A stretch of DNA of 64,000 bases, from NCBI GenBank assembly GCA_028095005.1, contig CM051459.1:277469229-277533228 (forward strand), in the 5' to 3' direction. Position 1 is the first letter of the stretch; each line of letters opens with the position of its first letter. The position numbers and the translations under genes are program-made. Origin of the DNA: Rhynchospora pubera (lineage: Eukaryota > Streptophyta > Magnoliopsida > Poales > Cyperaceae). The notes below the pieces were generated by a model, which saw only the letters and a program-made list of their open reading frames with translations, was not told the origin of the DNA and ran no database searches. This document shows, piece after piece, positions 11,801-24,391 of this stretch.

Positions 11801-13810
11801 TCAAATGACTTAGAATTAATTCAAACGATACTCAGAATTGCATTATTTTCAATTTATATGCGTAATTACCATGTATAAACCAATAATTTTGAATAAATAA
11901 CATATGAATCATATTATAGATAGTGTAAAGTGTTTAAATGTAGATTATTGTGATGAAATGACTTAGAATGAATCCAGAAATGATTGAAATGCTCAAACGA
12001 TGCTATGAATTGCATTATTTGCACTTTCTACGTGTAATTGCCATGTATTACGTAATCTTTTTGAATGAATAACATATGAATCACATTCTAGACAGTATAA
12101 AGAGTATAAATACAAATTATTGTTATCAAATAACTTAGAATGGATCAAGAAAAGATTGAAATGCTCAAACGGTGCTCGGAATTGCATTATTTGCACTTTA
12201 ATATGCATAATTGTCATGTTTAATCCAATCTTTTTGAATAAATTTCATATGAATCACATTATAAACAGTATAAAGAACTTATATATAGATAATTGTGATC
12301 AAATGACTAAGAATCAATCCTGAAATGATTGAAATGCTAAAACGACGCTCTAAATTGATTTATTTGCACTTTATATGTGTAATTACTACGTATAATCCAA
12401 TCTTTTTAAATAAATAACATATGAGTCACACTCTAAACAGTATAAAGAGTTTAAATGTACATTATTGTGATAAATTGACTTAGAATGAATCCAGAAACGA
12501 CTAAAACGCTCAAACAACTCACAGAATAATCCAATATTTTTTAATAAATAACATATGAATCATATTAAAGACAGTATAAAGAGTTTAAATGTACATTATT
12601 GTGATCAAATGACTTAGAATGAATCCAGAAAAGATTGAAATGCTCAAACAACGCTCATAATTGCATTATTTACACTTTATATGAGTAATTGCCATGTATA
12701 ATCCAATATTTTTGAATAAATAAAATATGAATCATATTTTAGAGAGAATAAAGATTTTAAATGTAGATCATTGTGATTGAATGACTTAGAATGAATCCAG
12801 AAATGATGGAAATGCTGAATGAAGATCAGAATAACATTATTTGCACTTTATTTGTGTAATTAACATGTATAATCCAATCTTTTCGAATAAATAACATATG
12901 AGTCATAGTATAGACTATATAATTTGTTTAGATGTAGATTATTGTGATCAAATGACTTAGAAGTAAACCACAAAGAATTGAAATCCTCAAACAAAGCTCA
13001 GAATTGCATTATTTGCTCTTTATATGCGTAATTACTATGCATAAAGCAATATTCTTGGATAAATAACATATGCACAGTATAAAGAGTTTAAATGTACATT
13101 ATTGTGATCAAGTGACTTAGAATGAATCTAGAAACGATTGAAATGCTCAAACAACACTCATTATTGCATTATTTGCAATTTATATGAGTAATTACAATGT
13201 ATAAGCCAATATTTTTGAATAAATAACATATGAATCATATTCTATACAGTATAAAGAGTTTAAAAGTATATTATTGTGATCAAATGACTTAGAATGTATC
13301 CAGAAATGATTAAAATACTCAAATGACGCCCCGAATTGCATTATTTGCAATTTATATGGATAATTACCATCTATAATCATATCGTTTTGAATAAATAACG
13401 TATGAATCATATTCTAGACAGTATAAAGAGTTTAAATTTATATTATTGTGATCAAATAACATAGAATGAATCCATTAACGATTGAAATGCTCAAACGGTG
13501 CTCAGAATTGCATTGTTTGCACTTTATATGCGTAATTATGATGCATAATTCAATCTTCATGAATAAATAACATATGATTCATATTCAATATAGTATAAAG
13601 AATTTAAATGTACGTTATTGTGATCAAATGACTTAGAATGAATCCAGAAACGCATAAAATGCTCAAATGGTGCTCAGAATTGCTTTATTTGCAATTTATA
13701 TGCTTAATTACAATTTATAATCCAATCTTTTTGAATAAATAACATATGAGTCAAATTCTAGATAGTATAAATAGTTTATATATTGATTATTGTGATCCAA
13801 TGACTTAGAA
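8830..13810. repeat. 172-bp satellite array, left block
   Basis: About 29 diverged head-to-tail copies of an AT-rich 172-bp monomer. A representative unit starts GAATGAATCCAGAAACGATT, carries TGCATTATTTGCACTTTATA in the middle, and ends GTGATCAAATGACTTA. Copies differ by point changes and small deletions, and a few are truncated (for example near 11000 and 12520). The array fades in from unique AT-rich DNA near 8830. Repeated short ORFs on the minus strand are by-products of the monomer. The period is nucleosome sized, like many plant centromeric satellites. Centromeric location is an inference. Confidence 0.9.
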
Positions 13811-14231
13811 TGACGCCGATCAGATAGATGATTCAAGTAGTAAAGAAGTGTAAGGATAAAATTCACTCAAGGAGTAACACTCAGCTCTCAAGAGAAAGAA
13901 AATAGAGATAAAACTCAGAAATTCGTATTCATTTCATAATCTGTCTATTACATCATCATCTTTAGCTTATAAAGCAATCTATTACATTTTAAACTCACTC
14001 CCCATTAATACATAACCTCAACCACTTTTTCTAATATCAAAACACATTAAATAAAGTCCTAGAAGACCACAAAAGAAAGCACAAAACACAACAACAGAAT
14101 ATTAACTCTTTTTGACTAATTAAAACAAAAGATAACTCTTAACCAACTAATTAATTTTATTGACTGCTTCTTTGACTGAATGACATGGCTGGGATGATTA
14201 GTCAGCATCTGACATGGCTCGAACGGTGTCA
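13811..14231 (-). repeat. 3' LTR of the CRM-like element
   Basis: This 421-bp LTR reads TGACACCGTT...CGGCGTCA on the minus strand. It is nearly identical to 18643-19066; the differences are ATAATCTGTC versus ATAATTTGTC, ATTAACTCTT versus ATTAATTCTT, and an absent GGA. The pol reading frame ends inside it at 14198. Confidence 0.95.
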
Positions 14232-16792
14232 TTCGCTTCTGCTGCGCGGTAACTCGTCTCTGAGTTCAATTCATTATCTCCATGGTAAAGAGACAGATCC
14301 TTCACATTAAAAGTAGTGGATACACCGTAGTTTGCTGGCAGCTCAACCTTGTATGCATTATCATTGATGCGTTGCAGAATTTTAAATGGTCCGTCACCTC
14401 GTGGCTTGAGTTTTCCATGTCGTCCTGGTGGAAAACGATCCTTGCTCAAATGCACCCAGACCAGATCACCTTCCTTAAAAATCACTGCTTTGCGGTGCTT
14501 GTTTGCTTGCTTCTCATACTTCTGGTTTTGCTTCAAAATGCGCTTTCTCACTTAATCATGTAACTCCTTGATGTATTTAGCTCGCTCGTCTGCATCTCCA
14601 CTATACTGTTGGTTTATTGGAAGCAGAACCAAATCAATAGGACCAGTTGGATTGTGTCCATACACAACTTCAAACGGACTTTTTCCAGTGGTTTGGCTAC
14701 AAGAACGGTTGTATGCAAATTCTGCTTGAGGAAGAATGTTATCCCATTGTCGAATGTTTTCACCAACCAAACTTCTTAACAAATTTCCCAAACTGCGGTT
14801 CACTGACTCAGTCTGGCCATCAGTTTGAGGATGATAGGCCAAACTGAATTGTAATCTTGTTCCCAACTTCCGCCACAACGTGCGCCAAAAATGTCCAACA
14901 AACTTTGGGTCTCGATCTGAAGTAATGCTCTTCGGAATGTCATGCAACTTAACAATTTCCCTAAAATAAAGATCAGCCACATTAGTTGCATCCATAGTTT
15001 TGGAGCAAGGTACAAAGTGCGCCATTTTAGAGAATTGATCTACCACCACCATGATTGAGTCTTTGCTCCGCTGTGTGCGAGGCAACCCCATTACAAAATC
15101 CACACTCACATCTTCCCAAGGTGCAATTGGAACAGGCAGCGGAGAATAGAGACCCGCATTTTGAGATGTTGACTTAGCAAGATGGCAGGTTTTACAGCGC
15201 AACAAGTAATGATTCACATCTCTCACCATCTTTGGCCAGAAGTAGTATTCTTGAATAAGTGCTGCTGTTTTATCTCGCCTGAAATGTCCGCTGAGTCCCC
15301 CTTCATGAGCTTCCCTAATTAACTCCCAGCGAAGAGAACCACTTGGAATGCATAAGCGGTTTCCATTGAAAAGAAAACCATCATGCAAAACAAATTCTTT
15401 ATATGGTCCTTTTGAACATTCTTCAATCACTTTGCAAAAGTAATCATCTTTTTTGTACAGCTCCTTAATTTCTTCAAACCCCACAACTTTTGCTTGGAAA
15501 GTGATCAGCAAGGAACGCCTACGACTCAAAGCATCAGCCACCTGATTTAGAACCCCACTTTTGTGCTTGATATGAAAAGTATACTCCTGCAAAAATTCAA
15601 CCCAGCGTGCATGCCTCGGTTTGAGCTTGTGTTGTCCATTGATGTACTTCAAAGCCTCATGATCAGAGTACAGAACAAACTCCTTCGAAATGAGATAATG
15701 TCTCCAATGTGATAGTGCTCGAACTATAGCATAGAATTCTTTGTCATATGTCGAGTAGTTCTTGCGTGAATCTGACAGCTTTTCACTAAAGAAAGCGATT
15801 GGCCGTCCTTCTTGGCTGAGGACAGCACCAATTCCCACACCAGATGCATCACATTCAAGCTCAAATACCTGCTCAAAGTTCGGCAATGCAAGCAAAGGAG
15901 CATCCATCATTTTCGACTTGAGAAGTTCAAAACTGTTTTCAGCATCTCTGGTCCATCGAAACACACCTCCCTTCAAACACTCAGTGATTGGTGCTGCAAT
16001 GGTGCTGAAACTTCGAATAAATCGGCGATAGAAAGACGCCAACCCGAGAAAGCTGCGAACTTCATGAATTGAAGTTGGAACTGGCCAAGAGAGAATTGCC
16101 TCCACCTTTGATGGATCAACATGAATGCCTCCATTTGAAACAACATAGCCAAGAAACACCAAGTTGCTGGTCATGAACTCGCACTTCTTTAAGTTGACAT
16201 ACAACTTCTGCTCATTTAGCACCTCGAAAATTTTGCGAAGATGCTTGATGTCATCTGGACCTTTGCTGTACACAAGAATATCATCAAAATAGACCACCAC
16301 AAACCTGCCAATAAACGACTTGAAAACAAAGTTCATTAGTCGCATAAATGTGCTAGGAGCATTAGAAAGCCCAAATGGCATTACAAGCCATTCATACAGC
16401 CCATCACGAGTTTTAAAGGCTGTTTTCCACTCATCACCAGGCCGCATTCAAATCTGATGATAGCCACTTCGAAGATCAATCTTTGAGAACACATTTGCAC
16501 CATGAAGCTGATCCAACATGTCATCAAGGCGAGGAATAGGAAAGCGGTATTTGATGGTGATTTTATTAACCGCTCTACTATCGACACACATTCTAAAAGA
16601 ACCATCTTTCTTCGGAACCAAAAGAGCTGGAACTGCACAAGGGCTCATGCTTTCTCGCACCAAACCTTTTTTCAAAAGCTCATCTACCTGCCGCTGTAAT
16701 TCGGCATTCTCCATTGGATTCATTCGATATGCCGCTTTATTCGGCAAAACTGCTCCAGGAACAAAATCAATGCAATGTTGTATGTTGCGCAT
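14198..16792 (-). pseudogene. RT-RNase H-integrase part of the CRM-like polyprotein, two stops
   Basis: One reading frame holds three open blocks: 16792-16448, 16447-14552 and 14551-14198. They are separated by TGA at 16448-16450, where a conserved Arg CGA would be expected (a C-to-T change at a CpG), and by TAA at 14552-14554, where CAA is expected. Domains in order: RT with palm motif YFDDIL; RNase H (ECDASGVGIGAVLSQ); integrase zinc finger (H...H, CKTC); DDE core around DFVMGLP, SDRDPKFVGHFW and QTDGQTESVNRSL. The C-terminal tail ends inside the 3' LTR. Both stops are C-to-T changes, typical of methylated DNA. Confidence 0.85.
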
Positions 16793-16803
16793 AGGAGGAA
16801 GCC

Positions 16804-18615
16804 CTATGGAATTTCATCTGGAATGATATTCTGAAATTCTTCAAGTAAAGGTTCTAACAATTCCAGATTTGTTGTTACATCATTTGCAACCTCTTTCACC
16901 ACAAGTGCATAAAATAATTCAGATTCTTCTATTGCTTCATAAAATTCAGATTTTGAGATAAAGAAATTACTCTCTCCACTTGCAGATTTTGATGCACTTT
17001 TATGTTTGGAAGGACCCAAAGTCACCTTGATACCATCTTTCATGAAAGAATAGGTGTTTCTAAATCCATCATGCACTGCCTTCCTATCGTACTGCCATGG
17101 ACGACCCAAAAGTAAATGGCATGCATCCATAGGTACCACATCACACCATACTTCATCACGATAATTTTCTCCAATGGAAAAATTCACTAAACACCTCTGG
17201 TCTACACGAACTGAATTACCCTTTTGTAGCCAAGAAAGTTTATAAGGTTGAGGGTGTTTTTCAGGTTTTAGAGGCAGCTTTTCAACCATAGTTTTAGAAA
17301 CGACATTTTCACAACTCCCGCTATCAATAACAACCTCACATACCTTGCCATATGACGTGCACCGTGTCTGAAAGATGTTGTTGCGCAGCCATGCTTCGTT
17401 AGGTTCTGAACTTGCATTCAACACCCTTCGAATCATCAACAATTCTCCCACATCCCCATACGTGACTTCTTCTTCCTCACATGGCTCATCAAAAACTGGT
17501 GGCAACTCCAAATTGAAATTTTCATTCGCCAAAGGTTCTTCAACAATTGCAAAAACCCGCTGGTTTGGACATTCAGAGGCTATATGTCCATAACCTTGGC
17601 ACTTGTAACACTGCACAGATTTCGGTTTCACTCGGGATGAACCCGCAACACTTTCTTGCATCGGAATAATTCTGGTGGTTTTGGTTGCTGCTGGTTTTGC
17701 TGTTTGAGAGCTACTACTACGGTTAGTCGAATAACCGCGGGTTGTTACACGAGAACCACCAAAACTAGTTGATTTTCTGCCTTCCTTCTCCTTCAATTGC
17801 TTTTCAATTTTTGTGGCCAGCTTAAAAACATCATGATAAGAGCAAAAAGATTGAAGAGTTACCATATCATGAATCTCTTTTTGGAGCCCGCGAAGATAAC
17901 GGGCAATGGTCTGCTCCTCGGGTTCTACAACCCCACACTTCAACATTAGATAATCAAACTGCTCTGTGTAATCAGCCACGGTTAACTCGCGTTGAGTAAA
18001 GTCATGTAGCTGAAGGAATGCCTCTTGTAAGTAACCATCAGGTAAAAACTTCTTGCGCGACTCTTTTTTCATCTTTTCCCAAGTTCGAATTTTTGACTTG
18101 CCCTCTCGCCCTCGCTTCATTTTCAACTGCTCCCACCAAATAGAAGCGTGCTTCTTAAGTTTGATGGCAACAACTTTCACCTTCTCTTCTTCAGAAATGT
18201 TGTTGTAGTCAAAAACTCTTTCAACTGTATTCAACCAATCAATAAACTCATCAGGATTAATTCGACCTTCATACACAGGAATATCACCTTTCAAATCAAA
18301 AGCCCGTCTGAAACCAGTGTTCCTTCGGGGTGGGTGTCGATGTCGAGCCTCTTCATCACTGGACCCATGGTCGTGGAAGGGGTTGGTCTCATCATCTTCA
18401 CCGCTGGATTGATTGTCATCTGAGCCACGATTCGATGTATCGCGGTCACGCCCAGCGACCTCCAAGTGCTCAATACGCTCTTGGAGTTGTTGCACAATCT
18501 GTACCAACTGATTCACCTCACGATCTCGATCCTGCACCAGATTTCTAAGTGCTTGGATCTCTGCATCTCGCTGGTCTTGGCCCCCTTGCGTTCGCGGCCT
18601 ACCACGACCAGCCAT
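16804..18615 (-). pseudogene. gag-protease part of the CRM-like polyprotein
   Basis: A 603-codon frame from ATG 18615, 14 nt past the PBS. Residues 1-55 are a charged coiled coil. The gag domain spans roughly 105-290 (WWEQLKMKRGR, FLPDGYLQEAFLQLHDF). A CCHC zinc knuckle CYKCQGYGHIASEC lies near 345, and the aspartic protease motif VVIDSGSCENVVS lies near 440 (DSG in place of the commoner DTG). The frame ends at TAG 16804-16806 just before the RT domain. RT continues in the -1 frame. This is either a 1-nt deletion or, less likely, a programmed shift; I see no X XXY YYZ slippery heptamer there. Labelled pseudogene because the full Gag-Pol cannot be read through. Confidence 0.8.
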
Positions 18616-18628
18616 CGCAACCTAGAGT

Positions 18629-18640
18629 GCTCTGATACCA
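18629..18640 (-). other. Primer-binding site, initiator tRNA-Met
   Basis: TGGTATCAGAGC on the minus strand begins 2 nt after the 5' LTR. It is complementary to the 3' end of initiator methionine tRNA, the usual primer of Ty3 and Ty1 elements in plants. Confidence 0.9.
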
Positions 18641-18642
18641 AA

Positions 18643-19066
18643 TGACGCCGATCAGATAGATGATTCAAGTAGTAAAGAAGTGTAAGGATAAAATTCACTC
18701 AAGGAGGAGTAACACTCAGCTCTCAAGAGAAAGAAAATAGAGATAAAACTCAGAAATTCGTATTCATTTCATAATTTGTCTATTACATCATCATCTTTAG
18801 CTTATAAAGCAATCTATTACATTTTAAACTCACTCCCCATTAATACATAACCTCAACCACTTTTTCTAATATCAAAACACATTAAATAAAGTCCTAGAAG
18901 ACCACAAAAGAAAGCACAAAACACAACAACAGAATATTAATTCTTTTTGACTAATTAAAACAAAAGATAACTCTTAACCAACTAATTAATTTTATTGACT
19001 GCTTCTTTGACTGAATGACATGGCTGGGATGATTAGTCAGCATCTGACATGGCTCGAACGGTGTCA
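18643..19066 (-). repeat. 5' LTR of the CRM-like element
   Basis: 424-bp partner of 13811-14231. It carries one extra GGA (CAAGGAGGAGT) and the two T alleles noted there. It is followed on the minus strand after TT by the primer-binding site. Confidence 0.95.
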
Positions 19067-21150
19067 TAGAATGAATCCAGAAACGATTGAAATGCTAAAA
19101 AAATGCTCAGAATTACATTATTTGCATTTTATACGCGTTATTGCCAAATATTCCAATATTCTTGTGTAAAAAACATGTGAATCATACTCTAGACAGAACA
19201 AATAGTTTAAATGTACATTATTGTAATCAAATGATTTGGAATGAATACTAAAACGATTGAAATGCACAAACGATGCTCGGAATTTCATTATTTACACTTT
19301 ATATGCGTAATTACAGTGTATAATCCAATCCTTGTGAATAAATAACATATTAATAATATTTTAGGCAGTGTAAAGAGTTTAAATGTACATTATTGTGATC
19401 CAATTACTTAGAATGAATCCAGTAATGATTGAAATGCTCTAACGATACTTAGAATTGAATTACGTGCAATTTATATGCGTAATTGCCATGTATAATACAA
19501 TCTTTAGGAATAAATAGCATATGAATCATATTCAAGATAGTATAAAGAGTTTAAATGTACATTATTATGATCAAATGACATAAGAATGAATGCAGAAACA
19601 ATTGCAATGCTCAAAAAACGATCATAATTGCATTATTTCCTATTTATATTCGTAATTGCCACATATAATCGAATATTTTGGAATCAATAACATATGAATC
19701 ATATTATAGACAGCACAAGGAGTTTAAATGTAGATTATTGTGATCAAATGACTTAGAATTAATCCAGGAACAATTGAAATGCTCAAACTGTGCTCAGAAT
19801 TATATTTTTTTCACTTTATATGAGTAATTACCATGTATAATTCTTTTATTTTTTAATAAATAACATATGAATCGTATATTAGACAGAATAAAGAGTTTAA
19901 ATGTTGATTGTGTTATCAAATGACTTAAACTGAATCCAGAAACGATTGAAATGCTCAAACGATGCTAAGAATTTCATTATTACCGTGTATAATCCAATGC
20001 TTGCGAATAAATAACTCATGAATCGTATTCTAAACAGTATATAGGGTTTAAATGTTGATTATTGTGATCAAATTACTTGGAATGAATCCAGAAACGATTG
20101 AAATGCTCAAACGATGCTAAGAATTGCATTATTTGCATTTTATATACGTAATTACCATGTATAATCAAATCCTTGTGAATAAATAATATATGAATCATAT
20201 TGTAGACAGTATATAGAGTTTAAATGGGTTATTGTGATCAAATGACTTAGAATTATTCCAGTAACGATTGTAATGCTCAAACGATGCTCAGAATTGCATT
20301 ATTTTCACTTTATATGTGTAATAATTGTATTTAATCCAATTATTGTGAATAAATAACATATGATTCTTATTATAGACAGTATATAGAGTTTGTGTGTACA
20401 TTATTGTGATCGAATGACTTTGAATGAATCAAGAAACGATAGTAATGCTCCAACAACGCTCAGAATTGCTTTATTTGCACTTTATATATGTAATTACCAT
20501 GTATAATCCAATATTTTGGATTAAATAACATATGGATCATATTCTAGACAGTATAAAGAGTTTAAAAGTAGATTGTTTTGATCAAATGACTTAGAATGAA
20601 TCCAGAAACGATGGAAATGCCCAAACAACGCTCAAAATTGCATTATTTGCTTTATATGCGTCATTACAATGTATAATCCAATCTTTTTTTAATAAATAAC
20701 TTGTGAGTCATATTATAGACAGTGTAAAATGTTTAATTGTAGATTATTGTGATCAAATGACTTAGAAGTAAAACTAGAAACGATTAAAATCCTCAAACGA
20801 CGCTCAGAATTGAATTATTAGCGCTTTATATGCGTAATTACCAAGCATAAAATAATATTCTTCAATAAATAACATATGAATCATATTCTAAACAGTATAA
20901 AGAGTTCAAATGTACATTATTGTGATCAAATAATTTAGAATGAATGCAGAAAGGACTGAAATGCTCAAACAACGCTCATAATTGAATTATTAGCACTTTA
21001 TATGCGTAATTACCAAGCATAAAACAATATTCTTGAATAAATCACATATGAATCATATTCTAAACAGTATAAAGAGTTTAAATGAATATTATTGTGATCA
21101 AATGAATTAGAATGAATCCAGAAACGACTGAAATGCTCAGACGACGCACA
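19067..21150. repeat. 172-bp satellite array, right block
   Basis: About 12 further monomers of the 8830-13810 satellite in the same orientation, resuming at exactly the monomer position where the retroelement inserted. The array ends abruptly near 21150 inside a monomer (after GACGACGCACA). Confidence 0.9.
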
Positions 21151-22272
21151 AAAAAGATTGGATTAAACTCAATCATAGCCATTGATCCATTTTAATCTAA
21201 TGGATAAAAACTTGTGGCAGCGGAACATTTCTTTTGAGTGTTTTTTTTTCTGTTTTTTCTTTTGCGTTTTTTTTTTGTTTTTTCAATATTTTTCTGTTTT
21301 TATTTTTCGTTAATTACTTTTATTTTTTTACTTTTGCATTTTTTTATTTTTTTAATAAATGAAAAAAATTCAAATATAATTACATAAAGTTACCCTCCTC
21401 CATTTTTCCGGGCATGGGGTTAGGGCGGATTGACGAAGCGGGGCGGGGCGGTCCGGTCCACGGGTTACGACGGGACGGATTAACGCTGGTTTTTTTAGAA
21501 AGGACGACCCAAACTTGCCGTAGACCCGCCCCAGTCTAACTCTTCGGTCCATCACGGTTTATGGATGGTCCGGGACGGTCCGGTCCATGGGGCAGGTTTG
21601 AGGTGGGTCGGGGCTGACCTGGCGGATTTGTGGTAAACACTATAGGCAGGCGACCGAATAAAACAGCGTTATACATTTATGAATGTAGACCAGGTTCACC
21701 GAAATGTACACAACAACACCATTTGCATCTTCTAAATCTAGCCGTACGATCCCAATCAACGGTTTCAATAATTCGAGAGGAAAAAAGAAAAATGTCACTG
21801 TTCATAGTAAGATTCTTGAAGTGTGATTCAAAAATTCACTAGAATTTTTGAAAAAATAATTCAAAAATTCACTAGAAAAAATAAGAAGTGCCAACGGGAT
21901 TTTTAAACGACAATTATTATTCTTGATGATTCTTATCAAATAATTACGATAGAAATAATAACTTCAATGTGCAGTTTTGCAATCACTATCACACGAACAT
22001 ATAAAATAGACAAAATAAATATTTAAATAATCAAAATGAACACATACAAACAAATAAGTTCAATAAAAATAAGTAGAATATACATATAAAAATCTAAACG
22101 ACAATATAAAAAAATAAAATCTAACTCATGATGGAATAAAGTGAACACATAAGCAAATAAACTAGACATGTAAATGAATAAAGTGAACAAATACAAAAAC
22201 GATGACACAAAATGACGCATGGAGAGATGACATATATTAATTTTTTTGGGAAATTAATTTCTACCATTGGAA
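21151..22272. other. Spacer with a GC-rich block and an AT-rich minisatellite
   Basis: 21235-21360 is a poly-T tract. 21405-21625 is unusually GC rich for the window (CGGGGCGGGGCGGTCCGGTCC), with repeated GGTCCGG motifs, and resembles 54500-54670. 22000-22205 is an AT-rich array of AATAAAGTGAACA-type units, the inverse of the units at 33790-34230. No gene is recognised. Confidence 0.4.
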
Positions 22273-24391
22273 TGTTAGAGATATGTCCTAGAAGCCAATC
22301 AGTTGGTAGCTATTATATTAGTTTATGTTATTGATGATGCTTGATCATTTGTTCCTAAAGATTATTATTGACAGATCATTCAGGTTGAGGATCTGAATTG
22401 TAGATCTCTGTGGATCATTCGCTAGAATGACAATAATATCTCTAAAGAGTCCATAGTCTTGATAATTAACAAGGAACATTAATTATCAAATAAGACTAGT
22501 ATGCAAGTAAAGTGATGATTAAGTTCTGCAAATCATGGGTAAGGAGTTACCGACTTAATTGCATATGTGTATGTTACTGGAACATAGCACATGACATGAC
22601 CCAATGAAATAAATATATGGATTGTGTTATGTGTCGTTATTTATTTCATACATGTTTGATTCTGAGTTTGAGATGATTCAGTTTCTCCACATGAGGATAG
22701 GTTCTATAAATATCGTCTAATGTTGATTCCTGATAAGGGCTGCTATACAGACTTTATTTATGTTCTCTTAAATTGTGCGGGGAGAAACTGTTCATCAAGA
22801 CAACCATATGTTCCTCATTAGTTCACTTAGTGAGTGATGATATCTACTGGGCCCCTTGATGGAGTTGGATCGTATGCGCACAACTAGGCGATCAATTCTA
22901 GATCAAGAAATGTATAATCTGCAAGAATGACACATTCCTATCTTGGATTATACAAGGATATCATGTGACATAAGAATCAAAACAATAAGATACTATTTCT
23001 TATGCAGGATTGAAGAACTGTATTGGTACAGTGTCTATTTATGCGAATTGGGAATCATAACGTGTTGCTAGATACCGCTTATGATTAATGGAAATAAATG
23101 ATGATTTATTTTCCATGGCCAACCTAGCATAAATCCTCAAAGGGTCACACAAATAGGACTTTAACCATACATGCATTATTTGTTTATTTGCAGTAGTGAG
23201 TACTGCGAATATATGGTAAGTTGATTAATTAATTATATACCGTTACGAATCGTTATAATTAATTAACTCAAGTGGATCATATAGAAATAATATAATGTGA
23301 ATGCTAATTCCAAATTAATTATTAACATATTAATAATTAAGTTAGTTCAACGCATATTTATTATACTGAGCTAATTGGTCTTTTAGTTAATCAGTTAACT
23401 GAAAGTTCGATATGAGACAAACTAGTGAATGCATCGCGCTCCGCGCGATGTAAGATTAATCTATGATGATTGCAATATTGATTTAAGTTTTTTTTTTTTT
23501 GAGTTAGTTTGTAGGTGTTTTGATTGACGGTATTCTTTATTTGGTCTTGTAAAAATTTGTGTTTTCTTTTTTTCTATAGGTTGTACAATGCCTGTGATGT
23601 ATTACGTAGGTTTGTGAAGATTTGTTTGGTTTTTTTTTATTATTATGATAATTTTTTAAAATCGATAGGAATAGTGTTTTTTTTTTATATTGGGAGGGAT
23701 GTATTGGTATATATTCCTGAGGAGATAAGACATTAGATAGAAGATGCGCTGGTATATATTGCTGGGAAAAAAAATCTTATTCGACATGTGAAAGAGAATA
23801 TGCATGACTAAAAAGGCATGTAATCAGATAAATATTGAACTAAAATACTTTTGGTTCTTTTTTTTTTCGCAAGAATGTATCGTGCTTTGTTCAATAATTT
23901 TTGTTCAAAGCAACAAATAAACTTTTGTTCAAAACGACAAAATAAGCATCTCTTTATACTCGATATAAGCATCTCTCTTTTTTCCTTTTTCTCTTCTAAT
24001 AACTTTCTTATCTAACAACACGCATTCTTTAATATCATACCTATTTTTTTAATATAATACACAGCTTAGGCTTTGTAATTCTTAAATTATTATTTTATTT
24101 CTGAATCAACAACTATCATAGTTTCATCTTTAAGGAAAAAAAAATATAGATACTAAAATTAGCATAATAAAAGAAAAAAAACTAAATGACCAGAAAGTAG
24201 TGTTCAGGTTCTAATAGCTAATCAGAATAGAAGAATAAACAATAAATAAGCTGAACTAACATTGAATAAATCGAGTTAGAAAAGTAAATGATTTTTATTT
24301 TCTCCTTAAATATATATACTATACTTCTATTAAGTAAATATCTCTTAACTATCAAGTCCAATCTACTTCAATACAAAAAAAAAAAAAAAAT

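Larger units (their letters stand above)
13811..19066 (-). mobile_element. CRM-like Ty3/gypsy retrotransposon inserted in the satellite
   Basis: A complete 5256-bp element with LTRs at both ends (TG...CA) and a 5-bp TSD TAGAA (13806-13810 and 19067-19071). The TSD falls inside a satellite monomer. Order on the minus strand is 5' LTR, initiator-Met PBS, gag, protease, RT, RNase H, integrase, 3' LTR. The RT/integrase character (YHQI, MRPGDEWKTAFKT, VVVYFDDILVYS), the lack of a classical chromodomain and the pol frame running 34 bp into the 3' LTR all fit the CRM clade, whose C-terminus overlaps the LTR. The LTRs differ by two transitions and one 3-bp indel, so insertion is very recent. The polyprotein is nevertheless broken in three places. 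Confidence 0.85.

Noticed and set aside
8830..21150. Repeated minus-strand ORFs such as MIHMLFIQE as a gene family
   Set aside because: They recur with the 172-bp period, shift frame with monomer indels and are explained by the satellite consensus.
21405..21625. GC-rich block as a CpG-island promoter or G-quadruplex
   Set aside because: G-runs such as GGGGCGGGGCGG are present but four well-spaced G3 runs are not, and no gene follows; only noted as unusual composition.
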